From NCBI GenBank assembly GCA_023389175.1, contig JAEWEW010000080.1:1-26507 (forward strand): a DNA stretch of 26,507 nucleotides. Reading direction: 5' to 3'. Shown piece after piece: positions 14,027 through 21,937 of this stretch (the stretch's first letter is position 1; each line of letters begins with the position of its first letter). A program made the position numbers and the translations under genes. The notes under the pieces were generated by a model. The model searched no databases. It saw only the letters and a program-made list of their open reading frames with translations, and was not told the DNA's origin. This DNA comes from Pseudomonadota bacterium (GTDB lineage: Bacteria > Pseudomonadota > Gammaproteobacteria > Burkholderiales > Burkholderiaceae_E).

Positions 14027-15619
14027 GTGGTCTCGCTCGCGGTCGCGCACAGCCGGGCGCTGCGAGGGCTGTCGGCGCCCGCGGTCCGGGTGGAGGTGCA
14101 TCTCGGGACCGGCCTGCCCACCTTCAGCATCGTCGGCCTGCCTGAGGCCGCGGTCCGCGAAAGCCGCGAGCGCGTGCGCGCCGCCCTGATCGAAAGCGGC
14201 TTCGACTTCCCCAATCGTCGCATCACGGTCAATCTCGCACCGGCGGACCTGCCCAAGGATTCCGCCCGCTTCGATCTCCCGATTGCCGTCGGCATCCTCG
14301 CCGCCTCGGAGGCATTGCCGCCGACCGCGCTGGATGCCGTCGAGCTGGTAGGCGAGCTGTCCCTCGGCGGCGACCTGCGCCCTATCCGGGGCGCGCTGGC
14401 GCTCGCCGCCGGCTTCGCCGCGGAAGGCAGCCACCGCGCCCTGGTGCTCCCGCGGGAGAACGCGCCGGAGGCCGCCCTGTGCGGTCATGGCGGCATCCTC
14501 GGCGCGCGCACGCTGCAGGAAGTATGCGAACACTTGCGATCTCGCTGCGCCTTGCGGCCGGAGCCGGTCGCACCGCAGCGCATCCCCTCCGGCGACACCG
14601 ATGGCGCGGCGGTCCCGCTGGGCGGAGGCCCGGATCTCGCGGACGTCGTCGGCCAGGTGCAGGCCCGGCGGGCGTTGGAGATCGCCGCCGCGGGACGCCA
14701 TCACCTGCTGATGACCGGCCCGCCGGGGACCGGCAAGAGCCTGCTCTCCCGGCGCCTGCCCGGGCTGCTGCCGCCACCCACCCGGGCCGAGGCGCTCACC
14801 GCCGCCGCCGTGGCTTCGCTGCGGGATCGGGTCGATCCGGGCCGGTGGATGCGCCGGCCGTTCCGCAGTCCGCACCACTCGGTGTCGGTGGCCGGCCTGA
14901 TCGGCGGCGGCCAGCCGCCGCGGCCGGGCGAGATCAGCCTGGCCCACGAGGGCGTTCTCTTCCTGGACGAGCTGCCCGAGTTCCGGCGCGCGGCGCTGGA
15001 GGCGCTGCGCGAGCCGCTCGAAACCGGCCAGGTCACCGTCGCCCGCGGCGCCCGCAGCGAAACCTTTCCGGCGGGATTCCTGCTGGTCGCCGCGATGAAT
15101 CCCTGTCCGTGCGGCTACCTGGGCGATGCGGTGCGTCACTGCCGCTGCACCCCGGAGCAACTGCGCCGCTACCGGGCCCGGCTGTCGGGCCCGCTGCTCG
15201 ACCGCTTCGATCTCTGCGTCGACGTCCGGCGCGAGACGGCAGTCGCGACCGCGGGGCCGAAGGACGAAGCATCTGCGCCGGTGGCACGCCGGGTGGCGGC
15301 CGCGCGGGAGCGGCAAAGCCTGCGCCAGGGCCGCTGCAACGGCGACCTGCCCGCGGGCGAGCTGCGGCAACACCTGCGGCTCGTGCCCTCCGCCTCGGAC
15401 CTGGCCGCGCGGGCGGCCGGCCGGTTCGGCTGGTCGATGCGGGCGCTGCATCGGGCGCTCAAGGTGGCCCGGACCATCGCCGACCTGGCCGGTCGGGACG
15501 ACACCGTGGCCGACGACGTCGCGGAGGCCATCGCGCTGCGGCGCGGGCTCGAATCCTGGGCAGCTACGGTCTCCGGCGCCGGCCGCTCCGGCGAGCCGTG
15601 GGTGGATCGCGCGGCGTGA
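14027..15619 (+). CDS. comM: ComM / YifB-family Mg-chelatase-like AAA+ ATPase
   Basis: A 530-residue AAA+ helicase-like protein. The N-terminal Lon-protease-like domain has VEVHLGTGLPTFSIVGLPEAAVRESRERVR (about 22-51) and VNLAPADLPKDSARFDLP. The ATPase domain has Walker A GPPGTGKS (231-238), FRSPHHSVSVAGLIGGG, and Walker B VLFLDELPEF (310-319). A Cys-rich CPCGYLGD...HCRC segment and the C-terminal Mg-chelatase domain follow. ComM drives branch migration of DNA taken up during natural transformation in Vibrio and Haemophilus, and the family is also widespread in bacteria not known to be competent. The start is the GTG at 14027, fitting the family opening (SLAVAHSRAL), though no ribosome binding site is evident. 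Confidence 0.93.
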   Translation: MVSLAVAHSRALRGLSAPAVRVEVHLGTGLPTFSIVGLPEAAVRESRERVRAALIESGFDFPNRRITVNLAPADLPKDSARFDLPIAVGILAASEALPPTALDAVELVGELSLGGDLRPIRGALALAAGFAAEGSHRALVLPRENAPEAALCGHGGILGARTLQEVCEHLRSRCALRPEPVAPQRIPSGDTDGAAVPLGGGPDLADVVGQVQARRALEIAAAGRHHLLMTGPPGTGKSLLSRRLPGLLPPPTRAEALTAAAVASLRDRVDPGRWMRRPFRSPHHSVSVAGLIGGGQPPRPGEISLAHEGVLFLDELPEFRRAALEALREPLETGQVTVARGARSETFPAGFLLVAAMNPCPCGYLGDAVRHCRCTPEQLRRYRARLSGPLLDRFDLCVDVRRETAVATAGPKDEASAPVARRVAAARERQSLRQGRCNGDLPAGELRQHLRLVPSASDLAARAAGRFGWSMRALHRALKVARTIADLAGRDDTVADDVAEAIALRRGLESWAATVSGAGRSGEPWVDRAA

Positions 15620-15656
15620 GCGCGTCCCGGGCCGGTCGGCACACTCCTGATCGCCG

Positions 15657-16607
15657 GTGACAGCGACGCCGCGGCTGCTGTCGGGCGTGGCGTTCGCGCT
15701 CGGGGCCGGCCTGATCTGGGGCGTCGTCTTCGTCACACCCCTGATCCTTCCGGAGTATCCCGGCATCGTGCTCGCCTTCGGTCGCTATCTGGCCTTCGGC
15801 CTTATCGCGCTGCCGATCGGCTGGCAGGCGCGCCACCGGCTGCGCAGCCTGACCCGTGCCGACTGGCTGGAGGCGCTGCGGCTGTCCTTCGTCGGCAACC
15901 TGCTGTACTACAGCGCGCTCGCCACGGCGATCCAGCTCGCCGGCGCACCGCTGCCGACCATGGTGATCGGCACGCTGCCGGTGGTGATCGCGATCGTGTC
16001 GAACCTGGGCGAGCGAGCCGTCAGCTGGCATCGGCTCGCTCCCTCGCTGGTCGTGATCGCCGTCGGCATTGCGCTGGTCAATCGCGCGGAGCTGCGCCAT
16101 CTCGCGAACGCCGACGGCGATCTGTTGCGCTACGCGGCAGGCGCCGCTGTCGCGGTGCTGGCAACCGCCTGCTGGACCTGGTATCCGATCCGCAACGCCC
16201 GTTGGCTGCGCAGCCATGCAGCCGGCTCCGCCGCGACCTGGGCGACGGCGCAGGGCCTTGCCACCCTGCCGCTCGGGCCGGACCCCTGGCGCTTCGTGGG
16301 CTGGATGCTGGCGCTGGGGCTGCTCGCATCCTGGCTCGGGACGCTGTGGTGGAACGCTGCCGCGCGCCGGCTGCCGACCTCGCTTGCCGGCCAGCTGATC
16401 GTCTTCGAGACGCTCTCCGCGCTGGCCTACGCCTGGGGACTGCGCCGCGCCTGGCCGGATCCGGCGACGCTGGCGGGCGTGATGCTGCTGGTGGCGGGCG
16501 TCGTCCTGGGGGTGGGTGCATTCGCGCGGGCGCAGTCGCGCGCGAAGGCCGGTCCCGGACCGGATCCGGCAGCCGCACGCCAGGACGACCGGGCGCCACC
16601 CGGCTGA
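15657..16607 (+). CDS. EamA/DMT-superfamily transporter
   Basis: A 316-residue integral membrane protein with about ten hydrophobic helices in two EamA-like halves. The first helix (GVAFALGAGLIWGVVFVTPLI) and the APLPTMVIGTLPVVIAI segment are typical of drug/metabolite transporters. The second half ends VMLLVAGVVLGVGAF, followed by a hydrophilic basic/Pro-rich cytoplasmic tail of about 30 residues. It starts at GTG 15657, 37 nt after comM, without a clear ribosome binding site, so a short operon with comM is possible. Substrate cannot be predicted; amino acid or metabolite export is common for the family. Confidence 0.85.
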   Translation: MTATPRLLSGVAFALGAGLIWGVVFVTPLILPEYPGIVLAFGRYLAFGLIALPIGWQARHRLRSLTRADWLEALRLSFVGNLLYYSALATAIQLAGAPLPTMVIGTLPVVIAIVSNLGERAVSWHRLAPSLVVIAVGIALVNRAELRHLANADGDLLRYAAGAAVAVLATACWTWYPIRNARWLRSHAAGSAATWATAQGLATLPLGPDPWRFVGWMLALGLLASWLGTLWWNAAARRLPTSLAGQLIVFETLSALAYAWGLRRAWPDPATLAGVMLLVAGVVLGVGAFARAQSRAKAGPGPDPAAARQDDRAPPG

Positions 16608-16650
16608 GCCACGGCGTTCGTCCTGGGAGACTGCGTCGCGGGTCGGGAAG

Positions 16651-16681
16651 GCGGCCGGCTCACCCGCCCGAGGCCGGCCGC
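16651..16681. terminator. Inverted repeat between convergent transporter genes
   Basis: GCGGCCGGC (16651-16659) and GCCGGCCGC (16673-16681) are perfect 9-bp arms around a 13-nt loop. The repeat overlaps the 3' end of the MFS gene and lies about 45 nt past the stop of the DMT gene. It could act as a bidirectional terminator, but no T-tract follows on either strand. Confidence 0.35.
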
Positions 16682-17937
16682 TTGGCCAATCCCGACACCC
16701 GGCACAGCGCGGGCCAACGCACGAACGCGAGCCATGCCACCAGCTGGGTGGCCACCAACGCCGCGAGACCGGCCCGGAACGCGTCGGTTTCGGTCCAGCC
16801 GCCGGCGAGCAGCCAGTCCACCACGACGCCGAGGATCGACTGGACCGCGAAGGCGGACACGAAGATCACCAGGTTGTAGGCGGTGAGCGCGCGGCCGGCA
16901 AGGTGGCCGGGAAAGCTCATTCCCACCCGCGAGTGGATCGGCACGAAGACGGTGTTGCACACGGCCAGCGCCAGCCACGCCCAGACGCCGGCGGCGACAG
17001 GCCAGGCGGCCGCGAGGCCGGTCAGCCCGGTGCAGAGCAGCGCCGCAATCCCGGCCACCCGAACCGTGGTCGCCTCCTTCGGTCCGACCCGCGGCGCCAG
17101 CACCCCCACCGCCACGAACCCGAGCAGCAGCGCGACGTTGAAGGCGAACAGCCAGCTCGCCGACGCCTGCGGCGTCATGCCCAGGACGCGAATGAACCAG
17201 GGGCCGAGCCAAAGGGTCTGGATCGCGATGAAGCCGCCCTGCACGAGGCCGCCGAGCAGCGCCATCCGCCAAAAGAAGCCGTTCCGCAGGATCTCGCCGT
17301 AGCCCCTCAGCAGGGCGAGCAGCGATTGGCTTCTTTCCCCATGGGGTTCCCGCGCACGGGGCAGCGCGAACCACATCAGAGCAGAGAGCCCGAACAGGAT
17401 GGCCGCGCAGACCAGGAAGACACCGCGCCAGTCCGTGATCGACAGCAGCGCCCGCACCGGCAGCGTGGCGGTCAGGACGCCGCAGGTGCCCACCGTCATG
17501 GTCCAGGCCGCGAGACGTGTCTGCTGGTGCGGCGGGAACCAGAGGCGGAACATCGCGAAGCAGGCCATCAGGCCGGCGGCGAAGCCGACGCCGAGCAGCG
17601 CGCGGCCGAGCCAGAGCTGCGCGAACCCGTGCGCGGTGGCGAAGACAATGCAGCCGCTTGCGGCGACGGCCATCAGCACCGCGTCGACGCGCCGGGGACC
17701 GAATCGGTCGAGCCAGATCCCGACCGGCAGCTGCATCACCGCGAACGCGAGGAAGTAGGCGCTGGTGAGCGATCCGAGCTCGGTGTTGCTGAGGCCGAGG
17801 TCCTGCACCAGCTCGGGCGCGATGGTCGCGTTGATCGCGCGCAGGCCGTAGGACATCAGGTAGCCCGACGACATGACGAAGAAGAGGCGCACGGCCAGGC
17901 CGCCGCTCGCCAACGGAATCGGGCTCGCCGTGCTCAC
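16660..17937 (-). CDS. Major facilitator superfamily transporter
   Basis: A 425-residue, 12-helix MFS permease. The first half has SGYLMSYGLRAINATIAPELVQDLGLSN, the inter-helix motif A WLDRFGPRRVDAVL, and LGRALLGVGFAAGLMACFAMFRLWFP; the second half begins near LLRGYGEILRNGFFWRMALLGG. The opening resembles MFS anion/organic acid carriers, but the substrate cannot be told. The start is a GTG whose GTGA overlaps the stop of the upstream lipoprotein gene, so the two are translationally coupled and may act together. The stop is convergent with the DMT gene. Confidence 0.9.
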   Translation of the reverse strand: MSTASPIPLASGGLAVRLFFVMSSGYLMSYGLRAINATIAPELVQDLGLSNTELGSLTSAYFLAFAVMQLPVGIWLDRFGPRRVDAVLMAVAASGCIVFATAHGFAQLWLGRALLGVGFAAGLMACFAMFRLWFPPHQQTRLAAWTMTVGTCGVLTATLPVRALLSITDWRGVFLVCAAILFGLSALMWFALPRAREPHGERSQSLLALLRGYGEILRNGFFWRMALLGGLVQGGFIAIQTLWLGPWFIRVLGMTPQASASWLFAFNVALLLGFVAVGVLAPRVGPKEATTVRVAGIAALLCTGLTGLAAAWPVAAGVWAWLALAVCNTVFVPIHSRVGMSFPGHLAGRALTAYNLVIFVSAFAVQSILGVVVDWLLAGGWTETDAFRAGLAALVATQLVAWLAFVRWPALCRVSGLAKRPASGG

Positions 17938-18557
17938 CGTGCGACCAGGCGCAGTGACCCGAGGAAATGCCGGACCTGCTCGCGGTCCATGTCCGGGCCG
18001 ACGGCGACGATCTGCAGCGCCACGTCGCGCCAGCGCATGAAGCGGCCGTGCATCTGGATCGCGGCATGCTGGCCGGTTCCCTGGGCGATGACCTCCTGCG
18101 CCGGCTGGCTGCCGAGGCTGCTGCCGTCCTCCCCCACGATCGGCACGGTCGCGTCGGCAACCGTGGTGGTGGTCGGTGCGCCGATGTTGCGAAGCATCTG
18201 CTCACGCATCGCCGTCAGCATGCGCTCGGCCGACATCGACGAGGACAGCGGCGCGACCGCGACGGTGAACGCGTTCTCGTCGACACGCGCGCCCTGCATG
18301 GTCATCTCCACCGCCTGGTCCTGCAGGTGGATCCGGCGCGTCATCGTGGCCGGCTTGCCCGGCAGCTGCACCCGGTACTCGCCGCCTGGCGCATGCACCT
18401 CTCGCCAGTCGTATGGAGGCGAGCAGGCCGCCAGGCAGGCGAGCACCGCTACCGCGAGCGCGGCACGGGCCGCTTCCGGCAGTCGCCGAGCCGCTCGACG
18501 GCCTGCCCCTCTCCGGTTCGCGGCCTGCGCGATCGACGACGCTTCATTCGGTCCCAT
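17934..18557 (-). CDS. Putative lipoprotein of unknown function
   Basis: A 207-residue exported protein. An unusually long, Arg-rich N-terminus (residues 1-30) precedes a hydrophobic helix ending in a lipobox LAAC (Cys45), so it is likely lipid-anchored; Cys41 is an alternative. The mature part has VHAPGGEYRVQLPGKPATMTRR, then IHLQDQAVEMTMQGARVDENAFTVAVAPL, and a C-terminal MRWRDVALQIVAVGP...VRHFLGSLRL. The shape, a short beta-rich domain in which a PGKP-type motif is followed by a helix, resembles other small uncharacterised envelope proteins, but I cannot name the family. It is 40 nt from the divergent DUF1840 gene and overlaps the MFS start by 4 nt, pointing to a linked envelope or transport role. 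Confidence 0.78.
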   Translation of the reverse strand: MGPNEASSIAQAANRRGAGRRAARRLPEAARAALAVAVLACLAACSPPYDWREVHAPGGEYRVQLPGKPATMTRRIHLQDQAVEMTMQGARVDENAFTVAVAPLSSSMSAERMLTAMREQMLRNIGAPTTTTVADATVPIVGEDGSSLGSQPAQEVIAQGTGQHAAIQMHGRFMRWRDVALQIVAVGPDMDREQVRHFLGSLRLVAR

Positions 18558-18559
18558 TG

Positions 18560-18565
18560 CATAAT
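18560..18565 (+). promoter_or_regulatory. Candidate -10 element CATAAT for the DUF1840 gene
   Basis: CATAAT matches TATAAT at 5 of 6 positions within the 40-nt gap between divergent genes and would start transcription near 18572, about 26 nt before the ATG. The -35 region falls inside the divergent lipoprotein gene and is not a good match, so this is only tentative. Confidence 0.3.
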
Positions 18566-18597
18566 GGTAGCTGGCCCGCCTTTGCAGGAGTTTCGAG

Positions 18598-18984
18598 ATG
18601 CTCTTCGAGTTCAAGAGTCGCGCGACCGGCAGCGTCGTCATGACCAACGACGTCGGCAAGAAGGTCCTGCCGCTGATCGGCAAGGCGCCGGAGCCCAAGG
18701 GCATCATCACGGTGGACCAGATGCCTGCGGCGATCGCTTCGCTGGAGGAGGCATGCCGGCGCGAGACGGCGCTTGCGCAGGCGGCGAAGGACAAGGCCGC
18801 CCGTGGCGGCAGGATCGATCCCGCCGCCGCGGCCGGCGCTGCCGACGCCGCGGACCGGGACGACGCGGACCGGGACGACGCGGGTGATCCGCATCTGATC
18901 GGCATCTGCCAGCGCGTGTATCCGCTGATCGAGATGATGAAGACCGCGCACGCCGCCGGGAAGGACATCACCTGGGGCGTATAG
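18598..18984 (+). CDS. DUF1840 domain protein
   Basis: A 128-residue protein with the DUF1840 pattern: MLFEFKSRATGSVVMTNDVGKKVLPLIGK at the start, GIITVDQMPAAIASLEEA in the middle, and a C-terminal CQRVYPLIEMMKTAHAAGKDITWGV. The function of this betaproteobacterial family is unknown. Between the two conserved ends lies a charged, low-complexity linker rich in Ala, Asp and Arg with a repeated DRDDA unit (about residues 88-97), encoded by a short tandem DNA repeat. AGGAG seven nt before the ATG fixes the start. Its TAG is followed after one base by an ATG and then by the transporter gene, so the two are probably in one transcript. Confidence 0.85.
   Translation: MLFEFKSRATGSVVMTNDVGKKVLPLIGKAPEPKGIITVDQMPAAIASLEEACRRETALAQAAKDKAARGGRIDPAAAAGAADAADRDDADRDDAGDPHLIGICQRVYPLIEMMKTAHAAGKDITWGV
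18861..18882 (+). repeat. Short tandem repeat in the DUF1840 linker
   Basis: CGGGACGACGC is followed four bases apart by a second near-identical copy (GGACCGGGACGACGC units, about 12-15 bp each), giving repeated DRDDA in the protein. Such repeats can vary in copy number without breaking the frame only if the unit is a multiple of three; here the period is 12 nt. Confidence 0.5.
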
Positions 18985-19035
18985 GATGAACCGAGGCGAG
19001 CACAGCCTGCGTTCGCTGCCCCCCGGGGGGCACCG

Positions 19036-20283
19036 CTGACTGTCTTCGAGCCGCCGACGCGGCCGCTCGCGGGCTGGCGCAGGTTCCGCGCCGACATCGG
19101 CCCGCTCTATCTCGCCAACGGGCTGATCGGCTTCATCTTCGCCGCCACCGGTCCGGTGGCGGTGATCCTTTCCGTCGGACTCGGCGGCGGCCTGACCGAA
19201 GCGCAGCTCGCCTCGTGGATCTTCGGCAGCTTCTTCCTGAACGGCTTGCTGAGCATCGCATTCTGCCTCCTCTACCAGCGGCCGCTCGTCTTCTTCTGGA
19301 CGATCCCGGGCACGGTGCTGGTCGGCCCGGCGCTCACCCACCTCAGCTTCGCGGAGGTCACCGGTGCGTTCATCGCGACCGGCGTCTTCATGCTCGCGCT
19401 CGGACTGCTCGGCTGGGTGAAGCGCCTCATGGAGGCGATACCCATGGCCATCGTCATGGGGATGGTGGCCGGTGTCTTCCTGCGATTCGGCACCGATCTC
19501 GTCTTCGCCGTGCGCGACGACTGGCTGATCGCCGTGCCGATGATCGCGACCTTCCTCGTGCTGTCGGCGTTCCCTGCGGCGGGACGACGCATGCCACCGG
19601 TGATCGGCGCATTGCTGGTCGGCGCGCTGCTGGTGCTCCTCGGCCTGGGTACCGGACAGGCCTACGCGCCGCCGGATGCGGCCGCGGCGGCGGGCGCACG
19701 CTGGTTCGCCGCGCCCTTGCTGCAGGTACCTGAGTTCTCCGTGCAGGCGATGGTGGAGCTGGTGGTGCCGCTCGCGATCACGGTGCTGATCGTGCAGAAC
19801 GGCCAGGGGATCGCGGTGCTCTCGGCCGCAGGCCATCCGACGCCCATCAACGCGGTCACCGCCGCGTGCGGCGCGATGTCGATCGTCACCGGCTTCGTCG
19901 GCACGGTGTCCACCTGCCTCACCGGCCCGACCAATGCGCTGATCTCCAGCTCCGGCGAGCGCTCGCGCCACTACGCGGCCGGCGTGGTCGTCGGCATCCT
20001 CGCGCTCGCCTTCGGCCTGCTCGCGCCGCTCTTCACGCGCCTGATGCTGGCGACGCCGCCGGCATTCATCGCCGCCCTGGCCGGGCTCGCGATGCTGCGG
20101 GTGCTGCAGGCCGCCTTCGTGACGGCGTTCAGGGCACGCTTTTCGCTGGGGGCGATGGTGGCCTTCATCGTCACGGTCGCCGGCGTGCCGATCCTCAACA
20201 TCGGCGCCCCCTTCTGGGGACTGGTTTTCGGCTTCCTGGCTTCGGCGCTGCTCGAGCGCGCCGACTTCAGCGAACGATCCTGA
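19036..20283 (+). CDS. BenE-family (benzoate/H+ symporter-like) membrane transporter, start uncertain
   Basis: An integral membrane protein with about 12 hydrophobic segments. Motifs FFWTIPGTVLVGPAL, MEAIPMAIVMGMVAGVFLRFG, VPLAITVLIVQNGQGIAVL and TGPTNALISSSGERS match the BenE/YdcO pattern, so it may import benzoate or another aromatic or organic acid. The coding frame clearly includes GPLYLANGLIGFIFAATGPVAVILSVG (19099-19179), the probable first helix, yet no ATG, GTG or TTG occurs in frame between the DUF1840 stop (18984) and the GTG at 19156. I give CTG 19036 as the earliest plausible start, preceded by G6. The GTG at 19156 would cut off the first helix. An ATG at 18986 in another frame runs into a C6G6 tract and could be the true start if a base is missing there. 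Confidence 0.8.
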   Translation: MTVFEPPTRPLAGWRRFRADIGPLYLANGLIGFIFAATGPVAVILSVGLGGGLTEAQLASWIFGSFFLNGLLSIAFCLLYQRPLVFFWTIPGTVLVGPALTHLSFAEVTGAFIATGVFMLALGLLGWVKRLMEAIPMAIVMGMVAGVFLRFGTDLVFAVRDDWLIAVPMIATFLVLSAFPAAGRRMPPVIGALLVGALLVLLGLGTGQAYAPPDAAAAAGARWFAAPLLQVPEFSVQAMVELVVPLAITVLIVQNGQGIAVLSAAGHPTPINAVTAACGAMSIVTGFVGTVSTCLTGPTNALISSSGERSRHYAAGVVVGILALAFGLLAPLFTRLMLATPPAFIAALAGLAMLRVLQAAFVTAFRARFSLGAMVAFIVTVAGVPILNIGAPFWGLVFGFLASALLERADFSERS

Positions 20284-20354
20284 GACCGCCGGCGAGGAAC
20301 GCTCCCGAGACTGTCTGACGGTTGTTTTCCACCGGCACGAGCCCGGAGGTTGCA

Positions 20355-21473
20355 ATGACAACAGCACGGCGGCTGTCCGATCCGGATGCGGATCCGTTCG
20401 CATCCACCTATCGCGAAGCCCGGCGCAAGTTCGTTGATTCAGCCGCTGCCGCGCGCGCGACGCTGGCAAGCTATCCGCATCCGCTATCGGGCAAGGATGG
20501 CGAAGCGCTCGCGATCGACGTGGCGGTGGACGGCGCTCCGGAAGCGCAGGCGCTGCTGCTGCTGACCAGCGGCTGCCATGGGGTCGAAGGCTTTGCGGGC
20601 AGCGGCGTTCAGGTGGCGGCGCTCCGGGACGACGCCTTGCGCGCGCACGCCTCGGCCAGAGGCATCGCGCTGGTCCACGTGCATGCGCTCAATCCCTACG
20701 GCTTCTCGCACCTGAGGCGCGCGACCCACGAGAACGTCGATCTCAACCGCAACTTCAGGGACTTCTCTCAGCCGCTGCCGCAGAACGACGGCTATCGGGC
20801 GCTGCATCCGCTGCTGGTGCCCGCGCGCTGGCCGCCCGACGAGGAGAACACGACCGCGCTGATGCAGGCGGTTGCCGCCCGTGGTCCGCGCGCCTTCCAG
20901 GCGGCGGTCACCGGCGGGCAGCACCAATTCGCCGACGGGCTTTTCTTCGGCGGCACGCAACCGTGCTGGAGCAACCTCGCGCTGCGGAGGATCCTGCGTA
21001 GCCATGCCGCCGCGGCGAAGCGCATCGGGTGGATCGACCTGCATTCCGGCCTGGGTCCGGCGGGCGTGGGCGAACGCATCCTTGCCTGCACCGGCGTTGC
21101 AGCGGTCGAGCGGGCGCGGCGCTGGTGGGGCGAGCATGTCACGTCGATCGAGGACGACACCGCCGTGTCGGCCGCTGTGTCGGGGCCGATCTGGACCGCG
21201 GTTCCGGATGAGTGCCCGCATGCCGAGTACACCGGCATCGCCCTGGAATTCGGCACGCTGCCGCCGCTCCAGGTGCTGCACGCGCTGCGCGGAGAAGCCT
21301 GGCTGCGGACGAATCCGCAGGCAGCGCCCGGGCTGGCCGAGCGGATCGGACGCGAGGCTTTCGGCGCCTTCTTCGTCGACAGCGCCGAGTGGCGAGCCGG
21401 CGTGCTGCGCCAGGCACGCGAAGCGATCATCCAGGCGATCGATGGTCTTGCCGGATCCACGCCGGAGGTGTGA
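20355..21473 (+). CDS. DUF2817 / M14-like zinc carboxypeptidase-family protein
   Basis: A 372-residue protein of the DUF2817 group of M14-like metallopeptidases. Likely zinc ligands are His75 and Glu78 (SGCHGVEGF) and His230 (WIDLHSGLGPAG). The substrate-binding Asn/Arg pair lies in ENVDLNRNF (about 126-134), and the catalytic Glu is probably Glu298 (GIALEFGTLP). It lacks a signal peptide, so it acts in the cytoplasm. GGAGG six nt before ATG 20355 favours this start over TTG 20322. The gene lies 71 nt downstream of the BenE-like transporter gene in the same direction, so the enzyme might hydrolyse what the carrier brings in, which is inference. It ends before a strong hairpin. Confidence 0.85.
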   Translation: MTTARRLSDPDADPFASTYREARRKFVDSAAAARATLASYPHPLSGKDGEALAIDVAVDGAPEAQALLLLTSGCHGVEGFAGSGVQVAALRDDALRAHASARGIALVHVHALNPYGFSHLRRATHENVDLNRNFRDFSQPLPQNDGYRALHPLLVPARWPPDEENTTALMQAVAARGPRAFQAAVTGGQHQFADGLFFGGTQPCWSNLALRRILRSHAAAAKRIGWIDLHSGLGPAGVGERILACTGVAAVERARRWWGEHVTSIEDDTAVSAAVSGPIWTAVPDECPHAEYTGIALEFGTLPPLQVLHALRGEAWLRTNPQAAPGLAERIGREAFGAFFVDSAEWRAGVLRQAREAIIQAIDGLAGSTPEV

Positions 21474-21506
21474 CCCGCGGACTCTTTCCCCGCAGCTTCC
21501 CGGGCG

Positions 21507-21538
21507 CCGGAAGCCGCCCGGCCGCAGGCGGCTTCCGG
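21507..21538. terminator. Strong hairpin between convergent peptidase and DUF488 genes
   Basis: CCGGAAGCCGCC (21507-21518) and GGCGGCTTCCGG (21527-21538) pair perfectly over 12 bp with an 8-nt loop, 33 nt past the peptidase stop and 12 nt past the DUF488 stop. It is well placed to end both transcripts, although neither side has a long T-run. Confidence 0.6.
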
Positions 21539-21550
21539 GTCCTACGCTTC

Positions 21551-21937
21551 CTACGCAACCTTGGCGCCGCGCTCGAGCAGCAGCGCCTTCAGCGCGCTGC
21601 GATGGCACCGGTTCTCGTCCTCGCAGTAGCAGCCCACCGAGAAATTCGCGGTTTGCGAAAGCGCCGCCAGCAGGTCGAGCGAGCGGCTGGCCTCGGGTGC
21701 GCCCATCTCCCGCCGATAGGCGCCGAAGAAGCGGTCCCAGTCGCGCTGCGTCTGCGCGGCCTGTGCGAGCTTCATGGTCGCCGGCGACGGCGCGAGATTC
21801 GGGTACCAGACGTCGTACCAGTCGCGCCGGGAGAACTCCGCGCGTGGCACGCCCCGCGGCGGGCGCCTCACCGTGCCGATGCGCAGCCCTTCGTCCCGCA
21901 CCCGCGGGGTGCCGAGCCGCACGATGCGGACGGTCAC
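21551..21937 (-). CDS. DUF488 domain protein
   Basis: A 128-residue protein with the DUF488 layout: N-terminal RLGTPRVRDEGLRIGTVRRPPRGV, a central DWYDVWYPNLAPS, and the closing Cys/His motif SVGCYCEDENRCHRSALKALL. The Cys and His cluster suggests metal binding or a redox or nucleophilic role; the function is not established. The start is a GTG at 21937 whose GTGA overlaps the stop of the exonuclease gene, so translation is coupled. It is the last gene in a run starting at 23736 and ends at a strong hairpin. Confidence 0.85.
   Translation of the reverse strand: MTVRIVRLGTPRVRDEGLRIGTVRRPPRGVPRAEFSRRDWYDVWYPNLAPSPATMKLAQAAQTQRDWDRFFGAYRREMGAPEASRSLDLLAALSQTANFSVGCYCEDENRCHRSALKALLLERGAKVA

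Noticed and set aside
13949..15766. 605-codon minus-strand open frame
   Set aside because: Opposite comM, which has full Walker A and B motifs on the plus strand.
16516..18564. 682-codon plus-strand open frame
   Set aside because: Opposite the MFS and lipoprotein genes; composition is Arg/Gln/Glu-rich with no fold-like pattern, whereas the minus strand gives a clean 12-helix protein.
18544..20469. 641-codon minus-strand open frame
   Set aside because: Antisense to the DUF1840 and BenE-like genes; its translation is repetitive charged residues, typical of a shadow frame.
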